A stretch of DNA of 35,877 nucleotides from Merdicola sp905200315 (GTDB lineage Bacteria > Bacillota > Clostridia > TANB77 > CAG-508), in the NCBI GenBank assembly GCA_902461935.1, contig CABPZP010000016.1, positions 1-35,877 on the forward strand. The letters run 5' to 3'. The notes below the pieces were generated by a model. The model saw nothing but the letters and a program-made list of their open reading frames with translations. It was not told where the DNA came from and ran no database searches. The translations under genes were made by a program, and so were the position numbers. This document shows, in pieces, positions 1 to 7,351 of the stretch. Every line of letters begins with the position of its first letter. Position 1 is the stretch's first letter.

Positions 1-51
1 TTCGATTTTTTCCTTACCAAGGCTGCACTCTACCAACTGAGCTATGCAGGC
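1..51 (-). tRNA. tRNA-Thr(GGT), partial and aberrant at its 3-prime half
   Basis: Read on the minus strand, the 5-prime half is canonical: acceptor strand GCCTGCA, TA, D arm GCTCAGTTGGTAGAGT, and an anticodon loop TTGGTAA giving anticodon GGT (Thr). After the loop the sequence runs GGAAAAAATCGAA and does not rebuild the anticodon stem (CAGCC needs GGCTG). It is also about seven bases too short before a TCGAA that looks like the T loop. The 3-prime end lies outside the window. A tRNA directly after sigH is plausible. The broken half probably reflects a contig end or misassembly at a repeated tRNA, but a decayed gene is possible. Confidence 0.6.
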
Positions 52-70
52 ATATTATTTTTTATATAGA

Positions 71-91
71 AGTCGACTTTAACAGTCGACT
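71..91 (-). other. Hairpin between sigH and the tRNA
   Basis: AGTCGAC and GTCGACT form a 7-bp stem around a 7-base loop, 16 bases after the sigH stop. No T-run follows on the minus strand (the next bases are TCTATATAAAA), so it is not a convincing intrinsic terminator. It may be an RNA processing or mRNA-end hairpin. Confidence 0.4.
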
Positions 92-106
92 CTCTTTATA
101 ATCTTA

Positions 107-739
107 TTATTTTATATTCTTTATTGCTTTTTTTCGTATTCTTTGAATTGCATTGTCTATAGACTTTACAGGAGTATCTAGTTTTGTCGCAATATCTACA
201 TAGCTTTCACCTTGTAAATATCTGCTTAGTACTTGTTTTTCAAAACTGCTTAAGTTTTTATCTATAGCATTTTCAACTGATTCATAGTATTCTTTTTTTG
301 TTATTGTATCTAAGGGATCTTCTGCAGTTCTACTATTAAAGATTTCTATAAGCTCTGTATCTTCGTCATTATCATATGCAGAATTATTTAATGATAAATA
401 TGAATTTAATGGTAAGTGCTTTTGTCTATTTGATGTTTTTATTGCAGTAATTAATTGTCTTTCTATGCACATATTTGCAAATGATTTAAAACTATTTTGT
501 TTATCATTATTATAGCTTTTTACTGCTTTATATAAACCTATCATTCCTTCTTGTACTATATCTTCTTTTTCTGCACCTATTATAAAATATTTGCTTACTT
601 TCATATTTACAAGCTCTTTGTATTTTTCAAGCAAAAATTCTAGTGCGTGCTTATCCCCAGATTTAGATTTGTTAACTAATTCCTCATCTGATATATTCTC
701 ATATAGATTACAAGAATAAAACACACTATTTTTATCCAT
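107..739 (-). CDS. sigH: RNA polymerase sporulation sigma factor SigH
   Basis: Sigma-70 family factor of about 210 residues, the usual SigH length. It directs RNA polymerase to early stationary-phase and sporulation-entry promoters. The region 2 core is seen in AEKEDIVQEGMIGLYKAVKS (residues about 57-76), and a region 4 helix-turn-helix in ESYVDIATKLDTPVKSIDNA near the C terminus. The frame stays open up to a GTG at 796, but that codon lies within the promoter. The ATG at 739 has AGGAGGT 12 bases upstream and is the better start. The gene is divergent from rqcH and followed by a tRNA. Family assignment is firm; SigH rather than another group-2 or ECF sigma factor is inferred from the N-terminal pattern and size. 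Confidence 0.93.
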   Translation of the reverse strand: MDKNSVFYSCNLYENISDEELVNKSKSGDKHALEFLLEKYKELVNMKVSKYFIIGAEKEDIVQEGMIGLYKAVKSYNNDKQNSFKSFANMCIERQLITAIKTSNRQKHLPLNSYLSLNNSAYDNDEDTELIEIFNSRTAEDPLDTITKKEYYESVENAIDKNLSSFEKQVLSRYLQGESYVDIATKLDTPVKSIDNAIQRIRKKAIKNIK

Positions 740-775
740 AATCTCTAATGTACCTCCTGCATGTAATTCTATTCG

Positions 776-804
776 ATTATATTCAACAAATCCCACCGTG
801 TCAA
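776..804 (-). promoter_or_regulatory. Consensus sigma-A promoter of sigH
   Basis: Perfect TTGACA (799-804) and TATAAT (776-781) separated by exactly 17 bp on the minus strand. Transcription should start near 769, about 30 bases before the sigH ATG. This rules out the upstream GTG at 796 as a start codon. Confidence 0.9.
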
Positions 805-814
805 GAGATTTTAT

Positions 815-843
815 TTGAATTTTGTATATTTTTATATTATAAT
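815..843 (+). promoter_or_regulatory. Sigma-A promoter of rqcH
   Basis: TTGAAT (815-820), a 17-bp spacer, and TATAAT (838-843), 25 bases before the rqcH ATG. Its -35 box is only 10 bp from the -35 box of the divergent sigH promoter, so the two are back to back. Confidence 0.82.
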
Positions 844-868
844 CCTAAAATAGATTGGAGTTGATTTT

Positions 869-2632
869 ATGGCATTTGATGGAATTGTAACAAAAAGTAT
901 AATAACAGAACTAAAAAATACTATTATAGATGGTAAAATTAATAAAGTTTTTGAACCAAATAAAAATGAAATTATATTAGGAATATATTCTGGTGGGAAA
1001 AATTATGCTTTAAATATTTGCATTGAATCTTCTAATTGTAGAATGCACCTTACTACTCACGGTAAGCCTAACCCTCATAATGCTTTAAACTTTTGTATGC
1101 TTCTTCGAAAGCATATAATTGGTTATAAAATAAAAAATATTTATTCAATAGGATTAGAAAGAATAATATACATTGAACTGGAGGGGTATAACGAATTTAA
1201 TGATTTAACAAAGAAAACTTTAATAGTTGAATTAATGGGAAAACATAGCAATATTATTCTTGTAAACGATAAAAATTTTATTATAGATGCAATTAGACAT
1301 TTAGATATAGCATCTAATTCAAATAGAGATATTTTGCCAGCTCATGAGTATGTTTTACCTCAAACCAATAAATTAAATTTTTTAGATGTTAAACAATTTA
1401 ATGAATTTTATGAAAAAATTGTTGGCAAAGAAAATACTATTGATAAAGCAATATGTTCGACATATACAGGCTTTAGTATGAGTTTTGTGCAAAATGCTTT
1501 GAAAAAATTTAATATTAAGAATGATAATTTTGAAAGTAATAATCTAGTTGAGCTTTATCAATATTTTAAAGACTTATTAAATTTTATAGACAACGTTACA
1601 GGAGAATTCTTAGACTTAAGTACCTCTCCTAATAAAACTAAAATTGATTTTGTTCCTTGCTTAAAAATTTCATATGATAATCAAGTAGTAGCTTCTATTC
1701 CTTCAATTAAGCCAAAACAAACAAGTTTAGATTTCAACTTTTTTATTGATGATTTTTATTACAATAAAGAACAAAAAGAACAGTTTAATTCTAAAAGAAA
1801 CAATATATTAAAAGTTATTTTAGTATATTTAAAAAAATATCAAAAACGTCTACAAAATATTAATAAAAAGCTAAAAGAATGTGAAAGTAAAGAAACTTAT
1901 CAATTATATGGTGAACTTATTACTTCTAACCTATATAGAATAAAAAATACCAACGAAGATAAAATTCAATTAGAAAATTATTATGATAACAATAATTTAA
2001 TTACTATTCCTTTAGATAAAAAATACTCTGTTGCAAATAATGCAAAAAGATATTTTAAGAAATATAATAAATTAAAAAATGCACTAGAAATATGTGCAAT
2101 TCAAAAAAAAGAAACAGAACTTGAATTAGATTATATAGAAAGTGTTGTATATGAACTAGAAAGCTCAACTACTTTAGCAGATTTAGAACAAATTTATGCA
2201 GAAATATCTGAAAGTTCTATTTTTAAAGATTCTTTCAATAAACAAAAAAATAATAAAAAGAAACAAAATGTTCCAAGTTCTATTCAGCCAGTACAACTAA
2301 ATATAGATGGTTTTACAGTTTATGTTGGAAAAAATAATATTTGTAATGATTATTTAACAACAAAGCTTGCAAATAAAAACGACTTATGGTTCCATACAAA
2401 AGATATTCATGGAAGCCATATTGTTTTAAACTTAGAAAATAAAACACCTAATAATGAAATAATACAAAAATGTGCAGAACTTGCAGCATACCATAGTAAA
2501 GCAAAGTTATCTTCTAACGTACCTGTAGATTACTGCTACATAAAATATGTAAAAAAGCCTAGTAAATCTAAAGCAGGAATGGTAATTTACACCCACAACA
2601 AAACTCTTTTTGTAAATCCTAAAAAATTTTAA
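869..2632 (+). CDS. rqcH: NFACT family protein, ribosome quality control factor RqcH (Rqc2 homologue)
   Basis: 587 residues, typical of bacterial NFACT/FbpA proteins. RqcH binds the stalled 50S subunit carrying peptidyl-tRNA and directs C-terminal alanine tailing of the nascent chain. The NFACT-N domain opens with MAFDGIVTKSIITEL. A long lysine/glutamate-rich coiled coil covers roughly residues 310-440, and the NFACT-R domain near the C terminus carries NDLWFHTKDIHGSHIVL. At positions 97-98, where B. subtilis RqcH has the functionally important D97-R98, this protein has E97-R98, a conservative change. The start has TTGGAG nine bases upstream. It is transcribed alone from its own promoter and has no clear terminator before the palindromes that follow. 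Confidence 0.92.
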   Translation: MAFDGIVTKSIITELKNTIIDGKINKVFEPNKNEIILGIYSGGKNYALNICIESSNCRMHLTTHGKPNPHNALNFCMLLRKHIIGYKIKNIYSIGLERIIYIELEGYNEFNDLTKKTLIVELMGKHSNIILVNDKNFIIDAIRHLDIASNSNRDILPAHEYVLPQTNKLNFLDVKQFNEFYEKIVGKENTIDKAICSTYTGFSMSFVQNALKKFNIKNDNFESNNLVELYQYFKDLLNFIDNVTGEFLDLSTSPNKTKIDFVPCLKISYDNQVVASIPSIKPKQTSLDFNFFIDDFYYNKEQKEQFNSKRNNILKVILVYLKKYQKRLQNINKKLKECESKETYQLYGELITSNLYRIKNTNEDKIQLENYYDNNNLITIPLDKKYSVANNAKRYFKKYNKLKNALEICAIQKKETELELDYIESVVYELESSTTLADLEQIYAEISESSIFKDSFNKQKNNKKKQNVPSSIQPVQLNIDGFTVYVGKNNICNDYLTTKLANKNDLWFHTKDIHGSHIVLNLENKTPNNEIIQKCAELAAYHSKAKLSSNVPVDYCYIKYVKKPSKSKAGMVIYTHNKTLFVNPKKF

Positions 2633-2659
2633 ACTATGCTAAAATATAACTCTTTTATT

Positions 2660-2700
2660 CGGGTCGTCGAGGACGCCGACCCCTACAAGGTTTGACAATA
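2660..2700 (+). repeat. GC-rich palindromic repeat, copy 1
   Basis: Stem GGGTCG...CGACCC with an inner loop, followed by the family tail CCCCTACAA and TTTGACA. The core is identical to copies 4 and 5. It stands out by base composition in an AT-rich intergenic region. Confidence 0.85.
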
Positions 2701-2724
2701 TTTTAGATTGTATTTTTTATTTTT

Positions 2725-2760
2725 GGGCACGGAGCACCGTGCCCCTACAATGTTTTACGG
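2725..2760 (+). repeat. GC-rich palindromic repeat, copy 2
   Basis: Perfect 8-bp stem GGGCACGG/CCGTGCCC around AGCA, then the family tail CCCCTACAA and a diverged TGTTTTACGG. Same orientation as copy 1, which lies only 25 bp to the left. Confidence 0.83.
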
Positions 2761-2770
2761 TATTTTTTAA

Positions 2771-2910
2771 AGACAACATAATAATTAAGATTAAATTTCG
2801 CGAGGCAAGTGGGGACCTTTCCGGCATTCTTCAAAATTCTTTTGAATTTTGTTAGAAGGACGTGAATGGGGAGCCTCGATGAAATTTTAGATTAATTTAT
2901 TATGTTGACT
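2771..2910. mobile_element. 140-bp inverted-repeat element (MITE-like or structured RNA)
   Basis: The left arm 2771-2806 begins AGACAACATAATAA and ends TTTCGCGAGGC. The right arm 2873-2910, reverse-complemented, begins AGTCAACATAATAA and ends TTTCATCGAGGC. The arms thus match over about 36 bases with a few mismatches and small gaps. Nested inside is a perfect 8-bp hairpin, CAAAATTC/GAATTTTG with loop TTTT (2832-2851), flanked by weaker pairing CATTCTT/AGAAG..GAATG. No coding capacity is seen. A non-autonomous miniature element is my preferred reading; a structured RNA or a degenerate insertion remnant are alternatives. Target-site duplications are not obvious. Confidence 0.6.
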
Positions 2911-3049
2911 TATTTCATATTTTTATAAATTTATATATATATATTTTTAAAATTCGAAGATTTCAACACCAAGGTATAAAAAAACAATATATTTTTAGTA
3001 TTTTTTTGTCAATAATATGAAATTCTTTTCACTTTTTATTTGCTAAAAA

Positions 3050-3078
3050 TTGACTTTTTTACCAAATAAGAGTATAAT
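3050..3078 (+). promoter_or_regulatory. Sigma-A promoter of ppaC
   Basis: TTGACT (3050-3055), a 17-bp spacer, and TATAAT (3073-3078), followed 22 bases later by AAGGAGGT and the ppaC ATG. Confidence 0.88.
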
Positions 3079-3113
3079 ATAGGTTATGAGAGAAAAATTT
3101 AAGGAGGTACGTT

Positions 3114-4034
3114 ATGATAGATAAAACTTTCGTATTTGGTCACCAAAAACCTGATACAGATTCTATTGCTTCAGCTATATCAATGGCTAACTTAAGAAAC
3201 GAATTAGGAGAAAATGCTGAATGCTTTAGATTAGGTAATGTTAATAAAGAAACTGCATTTGCTTTAAAAAGCTTTGGAGTTGAAACACCTACTTTATTAA
3301 AAGAAGTTGAAGAAAAATCAAATGTAATTATGGTAGATTCTAACGAATTTGCTCAAAGTGTTAAAGGAATTGAAAATGCAAATATAAAAATGGTAGTTGA
3401 TCACCACAGAATTAATTTACAAACAAATGACCCTTTATACTACGTTGCAGAACCTGTTGGATGTACTTCTACAATAATTTACAAATTATATAAACAAAAC
3501 GATGTAGAAATAACACCAAAAATGGCCGGAATTATGCTTAGTGCTATTATATCTGATACATTATTATTCAAATCTCCAACATGTACAGAAGAAGATAAAA
3601 AAATAGCTCAAAAGCTTGCAGATATAGCAGGTGTAGACATGTATGAATATGGTCAAAATATGTTAAAAGCAGGTACAGATATAAGTGATTATACTGCTGA
3701 CGAAGTTATAAATATAGATTGTAAACCTTTCGAAGGAAATGGAGTTAACTTTAAAATTTCACAAGTTAATAGTGCAGATGTTAATGATGTTTTCAAAAGA
3801 AAAGCTGATTTTGAAGAAGCTATTAACAAAGATATTAAAGAAAACAATTTAGGTTTATATGTATTTGTTGTTACAGACATTTTAAATGCAAATTCAAAAA
3901 TCATCGCTTTAGGAGATAAAACAGATGTTGTAGAAAAAGCATTTGGTGTTGAATTAGATAATAATACAGCTTTATTAGAAGGTGTAGTTTCTAGAAAAAA
4001 ACAAGTTTTACCTAAAATATTAGAAAATATTTAG
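3114..4034 (+). CDS. ppaC: Manganese-dependent inorganic pyrophosphatase (family II)
   Basis: 306 residues, the normal length for family II (DHH superfamily) pyrophosphatase, a cytoplasmic enzyme that hydrolyses PPi to phosphate and drives biosynthesis. Visible motifs are GHQKPDTDS (residues 9-17), the DHH motif in VVDHHRIN (96-98), EPVGCTST in the middle, and the C-terminal substrate-binding motif SRKKQ (about 293-297) in the DHHA2 domain. There are no inserted CBS domains, so it is the short, unregulated form. AAGGAGGT lies six bases before the ATG. The gene has its own promoter and ends at a bidirectional terminator shared with sleB. Confidence 0.96.
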   Translation: MIDKTFVFGHQKPDTDSIASAISMANLRNELGENAECFRLGNVNKETAFALKSFGVETPTLLKEVEEKSNVIMVDSNEFAQSVKGIENANIKMVVDHHRINLQTNDPLYYVAEPVGCTSTIIYKLYKQNDVEITPKMAGIMLSAIISDTLLFKSPTCTEEDKKIAQKLADIAGVDMYEYGQNMLKAGTDISDYTADEVINIDCKPFEGNGVNFKISQVNSADVNDVFKRKADFEEAINKDIKENNLGLYVFVVTDILNANSKIIALGDKTDVVEKAFGVELDNNTALLEGVVSRKKQVLPKILENI

Positions 4035-4043
4035 ACCAAATAT

Positions 4044-4078
4044 AAAAAAATTCGCAATTAAACATTGCGAATTTTTTT
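4044..4078. terminator. Bidirectional intrinsic terminator between ppaC and sleB
   Basis: Stem ATTCGCAAT/ATTGCGAAT with loop TAAAC, flanked by A-run and T-run so it can act on both strands. The sleB stop codon lies at the edge of the right arm. Confidence 0.92.
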
Positions 4079-4769
4079 ATTTGCAAAATCTATGTTTTCC
4101 TATTGTTACGGTGTGTGGCCTTGACCATATCCATTTATTTGTTGCAGTAGCAGGATTAAAATAATATATTGAACCATAGCTTGGGTCCCAACCATTTATG
4201 GCATCTTGTGCTGCTTTTTTTGCAGTACTATCAGGATTCATATTTATTTGACCATCACTTACTGCATCAAATGCACCTTTTTGATATACAACACCAGCTA
4301 TAGTATTAGGAAAAGAACTGCTTTTTACTCTATTCATTACAACTGCTCCAACTGCAACTTGCCCAGTGTATGGCTCTCCCCTTGATTCTCCGTAAATAAC
4401 TTTTGCAAGCAAGGTTACATTTGATGAATTACTACTAGTTGATGATGAACTTGAAGATGAAGAACTATATATTCCCATTGCTTCTAAAGTTTTTTTACCT
4501 GCAATTCCATCTACTGTTAGTCCATTTTTCTTTTGAAATTTTTTTACTGCTGTAACCGTTTGACTACCATAAATTCCATCTACACTTCCGCTATAATAGC
4601 CCCATCTTTTAAGTTTTGTTTGAATCTGTGTAACTTCACTTCCTCTAGAACCATATTTAGATAAAGCTTCTACCTCATTATTTGTAAAAAATATATTGTA
4701 TATTAGAAATACTCCCATTAAAGAAATTAATAATACAAATAAATTCTTTTTATTTATTATTTTTTTCAT
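4077..4769 (-). CDS. sleB: Spore cortex-lytic enzyme SleB-type cell wall hydrolase
   Basis: 230 residues. A membrane or signal segment (about 8-28) is followed by a peptidoglycan-binding domain (about 38-97, with SRGSEVTQIQTKLKRWGYY and VDGIAGKKTLEAMG), a serine-rich linker, and a C-terminal SleB/hydrolase_2 domain (about 118-230, with ViYGESRGEP, GAVVMNRV and KHRFCK). SleB is a lytic transglycosylase acting on muramic-lactam cortex during germination; the glutamate of YGES is the expected catalytic residue. Other members of this fold act in vegetative walls, so a spore role is inferred from the domain order and from sigH nearby. The ribosome binding site is weak and lies in a stem (see the hairpin at 4770). 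No clear sigma-G promoter was recognised. Confidence 0.88.
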   Translation of the reverse strand: MKKIINKKNLFVLLISLMGVFLIYNIFFTNNEVEALSKYGSRGSEVTQIQTKLKRWGYYSGSVDGIYGSQTVTAVKKFQKKNGLTVDGIAGKKTLEAMGIYSSSSSSSSSTSSNSSNVTLLAKVIYGESRGEPYTGQVAVGAVVMNRVKSSSFPNTIAGVVYQKGAFDAVSDGQINMNPDSTAKKAAQDAINGWDPSYGSIYYFNPATATNKWIWSRPHTVTIGKHRFCK

Positions 4770-4832
4770 AATAAAAACACCACTTCTTAAATAAATTTTA
4801 ATTTTATTATTTCCAAAAATGGTGTTTTTTAT
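4770..4832 (-). terminator. Possible fhs terminator overlapping the sleB leader
   Basis: On the minus strand AAAAAACACCA, just after the fhs stop, can pair with TGGTGTTTTTATT immediately before the sleB ATG, leaving a loop of about 30-40 AT-rich bases. The right arm ends in a T-run. It looks like a large-loop terminator or attenuator that also covers the region where the sleB ribosome binding site should be. Confidence 0.45.
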
Positions 4833-4839
4833 TATTTTT

Positions 4840-6501
4840 TTAAAAAATTCCTATTATATTTTCGTTTTCATCTATATTAATATTGTTTGCAGCTGGTTTG
4901 TTTGGAAGTCCTGGCATTGTTAATATTTTTCCTGCTAGAACAACAACAAACTCTGCTCCAGCATTTAGTTCTACATTTCTTATATTAATTTCAAATGGTT
5001 CATCACATTTTAAATTTTTAGCATCATCTGAAAATGAGTATTGTGTTTTTGCTATACATATTGGTAAGTCTTCATATCCCATTTCTTCTATTTTTTCTAT
5101 GTTTTTCTCTGCTTCTTCTGTGTATTTTATCTCTTTTGCTCCATAAATATTCTTACATACCTTTTCAATTTTTGTTTTTATATCATCTTCTAATTCATAA
5201 GCATAGTTTAGCTTTTTATTATTTTGTGAAAGTTTATCAATTTTCTTAGCAATATCTATTGCTCCTTCTCCACCTTTTTTCCAACTTTCTACTAAACTAT
5301 ATTCTATATTATTTTTGTTTAATATATCTTCCAATAATTGTAATTCTTTAGAATTATCTTTATCGTTTTTATTTATTGCAACTATTGTATTTACATTAAA
5401 TTTATTTCTAAGATTATCTATATGTTTTAATAAATTATGTGTTCCTTCTATTATAGCTTGTTCATTTTCTTCATATATATCTTCTTTTTGAACTCCACCA
5501 TGGTATTTTAAGGCTTTAAGTGTTGCAACTAGAACAACTACGTCTGGCTTTATTTCTGCTTTTCTGCATTTTATATCCAAGAATTTTTCCGCTCCTAAAT
5601 CTGCTCCAAATCCCGCTTCTGTTATGCAGTAATCTCCAAGTTTTAATGCCATTTTTGTTGCTATAATTGAGCTACATCCATGTGCAATATTTGCAAATGG
5701 TCCTCCATGTATAAATGCTGGTGTTCCTTCAAGTGTTTGTACTAAATTTGGTTTTATAGCATCTTTTAATAAAACTGCCATTGCTCCTTCTGCTTGTAAT
5801 TCTCTTGCAAAAATTGGATCATTTTCTTTATTGTAACCTATAATAATATTTCCTAGCATAGTTTTTAATTCTGCAATATTAGAAGCTAAACAAAGAATTG
5901 CCATTATTTCTGAAGCTGGTGTAATTTGAAATTCATCTTCTCTTTTTATTGTTTCTTCTTTTTCTGAAAGTCCGATTTCAACTTTTCTTAAACTTCTATC
6001 ATTTAAATCTAAGCATCTTTTCCAAGTAACTTTTTCTATTTCTAATTCATTTCCTTGGTATATGTGATTATCTATTAAGCTTGCAAGTAAATTATTTGCT
6101 GATGTTATTGCATGCATATCTCCTGTAAAATGTAGGTTTATATCTTCCATTGGAACAACTTGTGAGTAACCTCCTCCTGTTGCTCCACCTTTCATACCAA
6201 ATACTGGACCTAAAGATGGTTCTCTTAAAGATAAAATTGCATTTTTTCCAATTTTATTTAGTCCATCTGCAATTCCAATAGACATTGTTGTTTTTCCCTC
6301 TCCATATGGAGTTGGACTTATAGCTGTTACTAAAACTAATTTTCCGTTTTTATTTTTTTCTAATTCCTTAAATATTTTATTAGAAATTTTTGCTTTATAT
6401 TTTCCGTAATTTTCTATATAATCTTTTTTTATTTTTAGTTTCTTAGCAAGTTCACATATATCTTGTGGCTCTATACTATTTGCTATTTCTATATCTGTCA
6501 T
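4840..6501 (-). CDS. fhs: Formate-tetrahydrofolate ligase
   Basis: 553 residues, close to the family norm. It makes 10-formyl-tetrahydrofolate from formate, THF and ATP, feeding purine synthesis, fMet-tRNA formation and, in acetogens, the methyl branch of the Wood-Ljungdahl pathway. The P-loop SPTPYGEGKTT lies at residues about 63-72, followed by EPSLGPVFGMKGGATGGGY and FTGDMHAITSANNLLASLID, and the C terminus has GKILTMPGLP. The start has AGGAGGT with a 6-base spacer. It lies 18 bases downstream of the DUF212 gene and is probably the last gene of a long leftward operon. No other folate-pathway gene is adjacent, so acetogenesis cannot be claimed. Confidence 0.96.
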   Translation of the reverse strand: MTDIEIANSIEPQDICELAKKLKIKKDYIENYGKYKAKISNKIFKELEKNKNGKLVLVTAISPTPYGEGKTTMSIGIADGLNKIGKNAILSLREPSLGPVFGMKGGATGGGYSQVVPMEDINLHFTGDMHAITSANNLLASLIDNHIYQGNELEIEKVTWKRCLDLNDRSLRKVEIGLSEKEETIKREDEFQITPASEIMAILCLASNIAELKTMLGNIIIGYNKENDPIFARELQAEGAMAVLLKDAIKPNLVQTLEGTPAFIHGGPFANIAHGCSSIIATKMALKLGDYCITEAGFGADLGAEKFLDIKCRKAEIKPDVVVLVATLKALKYHGGVQKEDIYEENEQAIIEGTHNLLKHIDNLRNKFNVNTIVAINKNDKDNSKELQLLEDILNKNNIEYSLVESWKKGGEGAIDIAKKIDKLSQNNKKLNYAYELEDDIKTKIEKVCKNIYGAKEIKYTEEAEKNIEKIEEMGYEDLPICIAKTQYSFSDDAKNLKCDEPFEINIRNVELNAGAEFVVVLAGKILTMPGLPNKPAANNINIDENENIIGIF

Positions 6502-6519
6502 TGGAATTACCTCCTATAA

Positions 6520-6960
6520 TTAAAATATTAGTCCTGCAACTATTCCTATTAATGCTCCTACAAACACTTGCAAAGGTGTGTGACCTAATGCTTCTAATAA
6601 TTTTTCATGTACTTCTATATTAGAAAGACCTGGAGTTTGAACAATTTTATTTAAAACACTAGCTTGCTTTCCAGCTGCTCTGCGAACTCCTGCTGCATCG
6701 TACATTACAACCATTGCAAAAACAACAGATAATGCAAATATTGGTGAATCCACTCCCTCGCTTTTTCCTATAAGTGTTGCAATAGATGTAACAACCGCTG
6801 AATGAGAGCTTGGCATTCCACCTGCTCCCATTATTCTTTTAAAATTAAATTTTTTAGTTTCTACTAAATCCCAAATAACCTTAAATGCTTGTATTCCAAG
6901 CCATAATAAGAATGGTATGTATATATATTTGTTTGTAAAAAATAATTGTAAGTTATTCAT
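6520..6960 (-). CDS. Divergent PAP2 family (DUF212, YuiD-like) membrane protein
   Basis: 146 residues with several hydrophobic helices. The conserved block GAGGMPSSHSAVVTS (residues about 45-59) resembles the histidine-containing phosphatase motif of PAP2 enzymes, followed by MYDAAGVRRAAGKQA and a C-terminal GHTPLQVFVGALIG. The family is called divergent PAP2; a lipid phosphate or pyrophosphate phosphatase role is suggested by the motif only. The start has AAGGGGAA with good spacing. It lies 9 bases from xseB upstream and 18 from fhs downstream, so cotranscription is likely. Confidence 0.88.
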   Translation of the reverse strand: MNNLQLFFTNKYIYIPFLLWLGIQAFKVIWDLVETKKFNFKRIMGAGGMPSSHSAVVTSIATLIGKSEGVDSPIFALSVVFAMVVMYDAAGVRRAAGKQASVLNKIVQTPGLSNIEVHEKLLEALGHTPLQVFVGALIGIVAGLIF

Positions 6961-6969
6961 ATATTCCCC

Positions 6970-7194
6970 TTAATTTTCAAAATTTTCTTCTTTTATTTCA
7001 TCTCCATTTTTTATTAAAATAGAGATTTTCTTCTCAGCTTTTTCTAAAATTTCATTACATTTTTTTGAAATTTTAATTCCCTCTTCAAACTTATCTACAG
7101 ATTGTTCTAATGAAAGCTCTCCATTTTCCAATTCATTTGCAATTTGTTCTAATGCTTTCATTGCATCTTCAAAATTCATATCTTCTTCTTTCAT
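6970..7194 (-). CDS. xseB: Exodeoxyribonuclease VII small subunit
   Basis: 74 residues, almost entirely helical, with the family pattern MNFEDAMKALEQIANELENG and LSLEQSVDKFEEG. XseB coats the long coiled-coil arm of XseA in the exonuclease VII complex, which degrades single-stranded DNA. The ATG at 7194 follows AGGAGAAAAGAAA; an ATG six codons later is possible. It is separated from xseA by a small membrane-protein gene and two palindromic repeats, an unusual interruption of a pair that is normally adjacent. Confidence 0.92.
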   Translation of the reverse strand: MKEEDMNFEDAMKALEQIANELENGELSLEQSVDKFEEGIKISKKCNEILEKAEKKISILIKNGDEIKEENFEN

Positions 7195-7221
7195 TTTCTT
7201 TTCTCCTATTTTTATTTTTTC

Positions 7222-7266
7222 GGGCGGACAGAGACGTCCGCCCCTACAACATTTGACATTAATTTT
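7222..7266 (+). repeat. GC-rich palindromic repeat, copy 3
   Basis: Perfect 8-bp stem GGGCGGAC/GTCCGCCC around AGAGAC, then CCCCTACAAC and the tail ATTTGACATTAAT. Its core differs from copy 7 by one loop base. Confidence 0.87.
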
Positions 7267-7283
7267 ATAACATTGTTTGTTTC

Positions 7284-7326
7284 GGGTCGTCGAGGACGCC
7301 GACCCCTACAACGTTTGACATTAATC
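7284..7326 (+). repeat. GC-rich palindromic repeat, copy 4
   Basis: Core GGGTCGTCGAGGACGCCGAC followed by the tail CCCCTACAACGTTTGACATT. The core is identical to copies 1 and 5. It lies head-to-tail with copy 3, about 20 bp away. Confidence 0.87.
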
Positions 7327-7351
7327 GTTTGTTTATTTTAATTATAAAAAA

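Larger units (their letters stand above)
2633..3049. other. Non-coding stretch rqcH-ppaC
   Basis: No open frame of note on either strand. It holds, in order, two GC-rich palindromic repeats (2660-2700 and 2725-2760), a 140-bp inverted-repeat element (2771-2910), then about 140 bp of very AT-rich DNA including a (TA)n-like run at 2930-2944. The ppaC promoter follows. Confidence 0.7.

Noticed and set aside
740..796. Upstream GTG start extending sigH by 19 residues
   Set aside because: The added codons overlap a perfect TTGACA-17-TATAAT promoter and the GTG has no ribosome binding site.
2660..2760. CRISPR array or rho-independent terminators made from tandem palindromes
   Set aside because: Only two unequal copies lie together, with no regular spacers, and no T-run follows the stems.
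2771..2910. Known ribozyme or riboswitch class
   Set aside because: I could not match the conserved cores of hammerhead, twister, or common riboswitches; only the pairing is evident.
4420..4470. Serine-codon run in sleB as another phase-variable tract
   Set aside because: The codons are mixed (TCA, AGT, TCT and so on), so there is no uniform nucleotide repeat to slip, and the frame is intact.
7249..7330. TTGACA in the palindrome tails as -35 promoter boxes
   Set aside because: No -10 element at proper spacing is present in copies 1, 3 or 4, and the tail is not kept in all copies.
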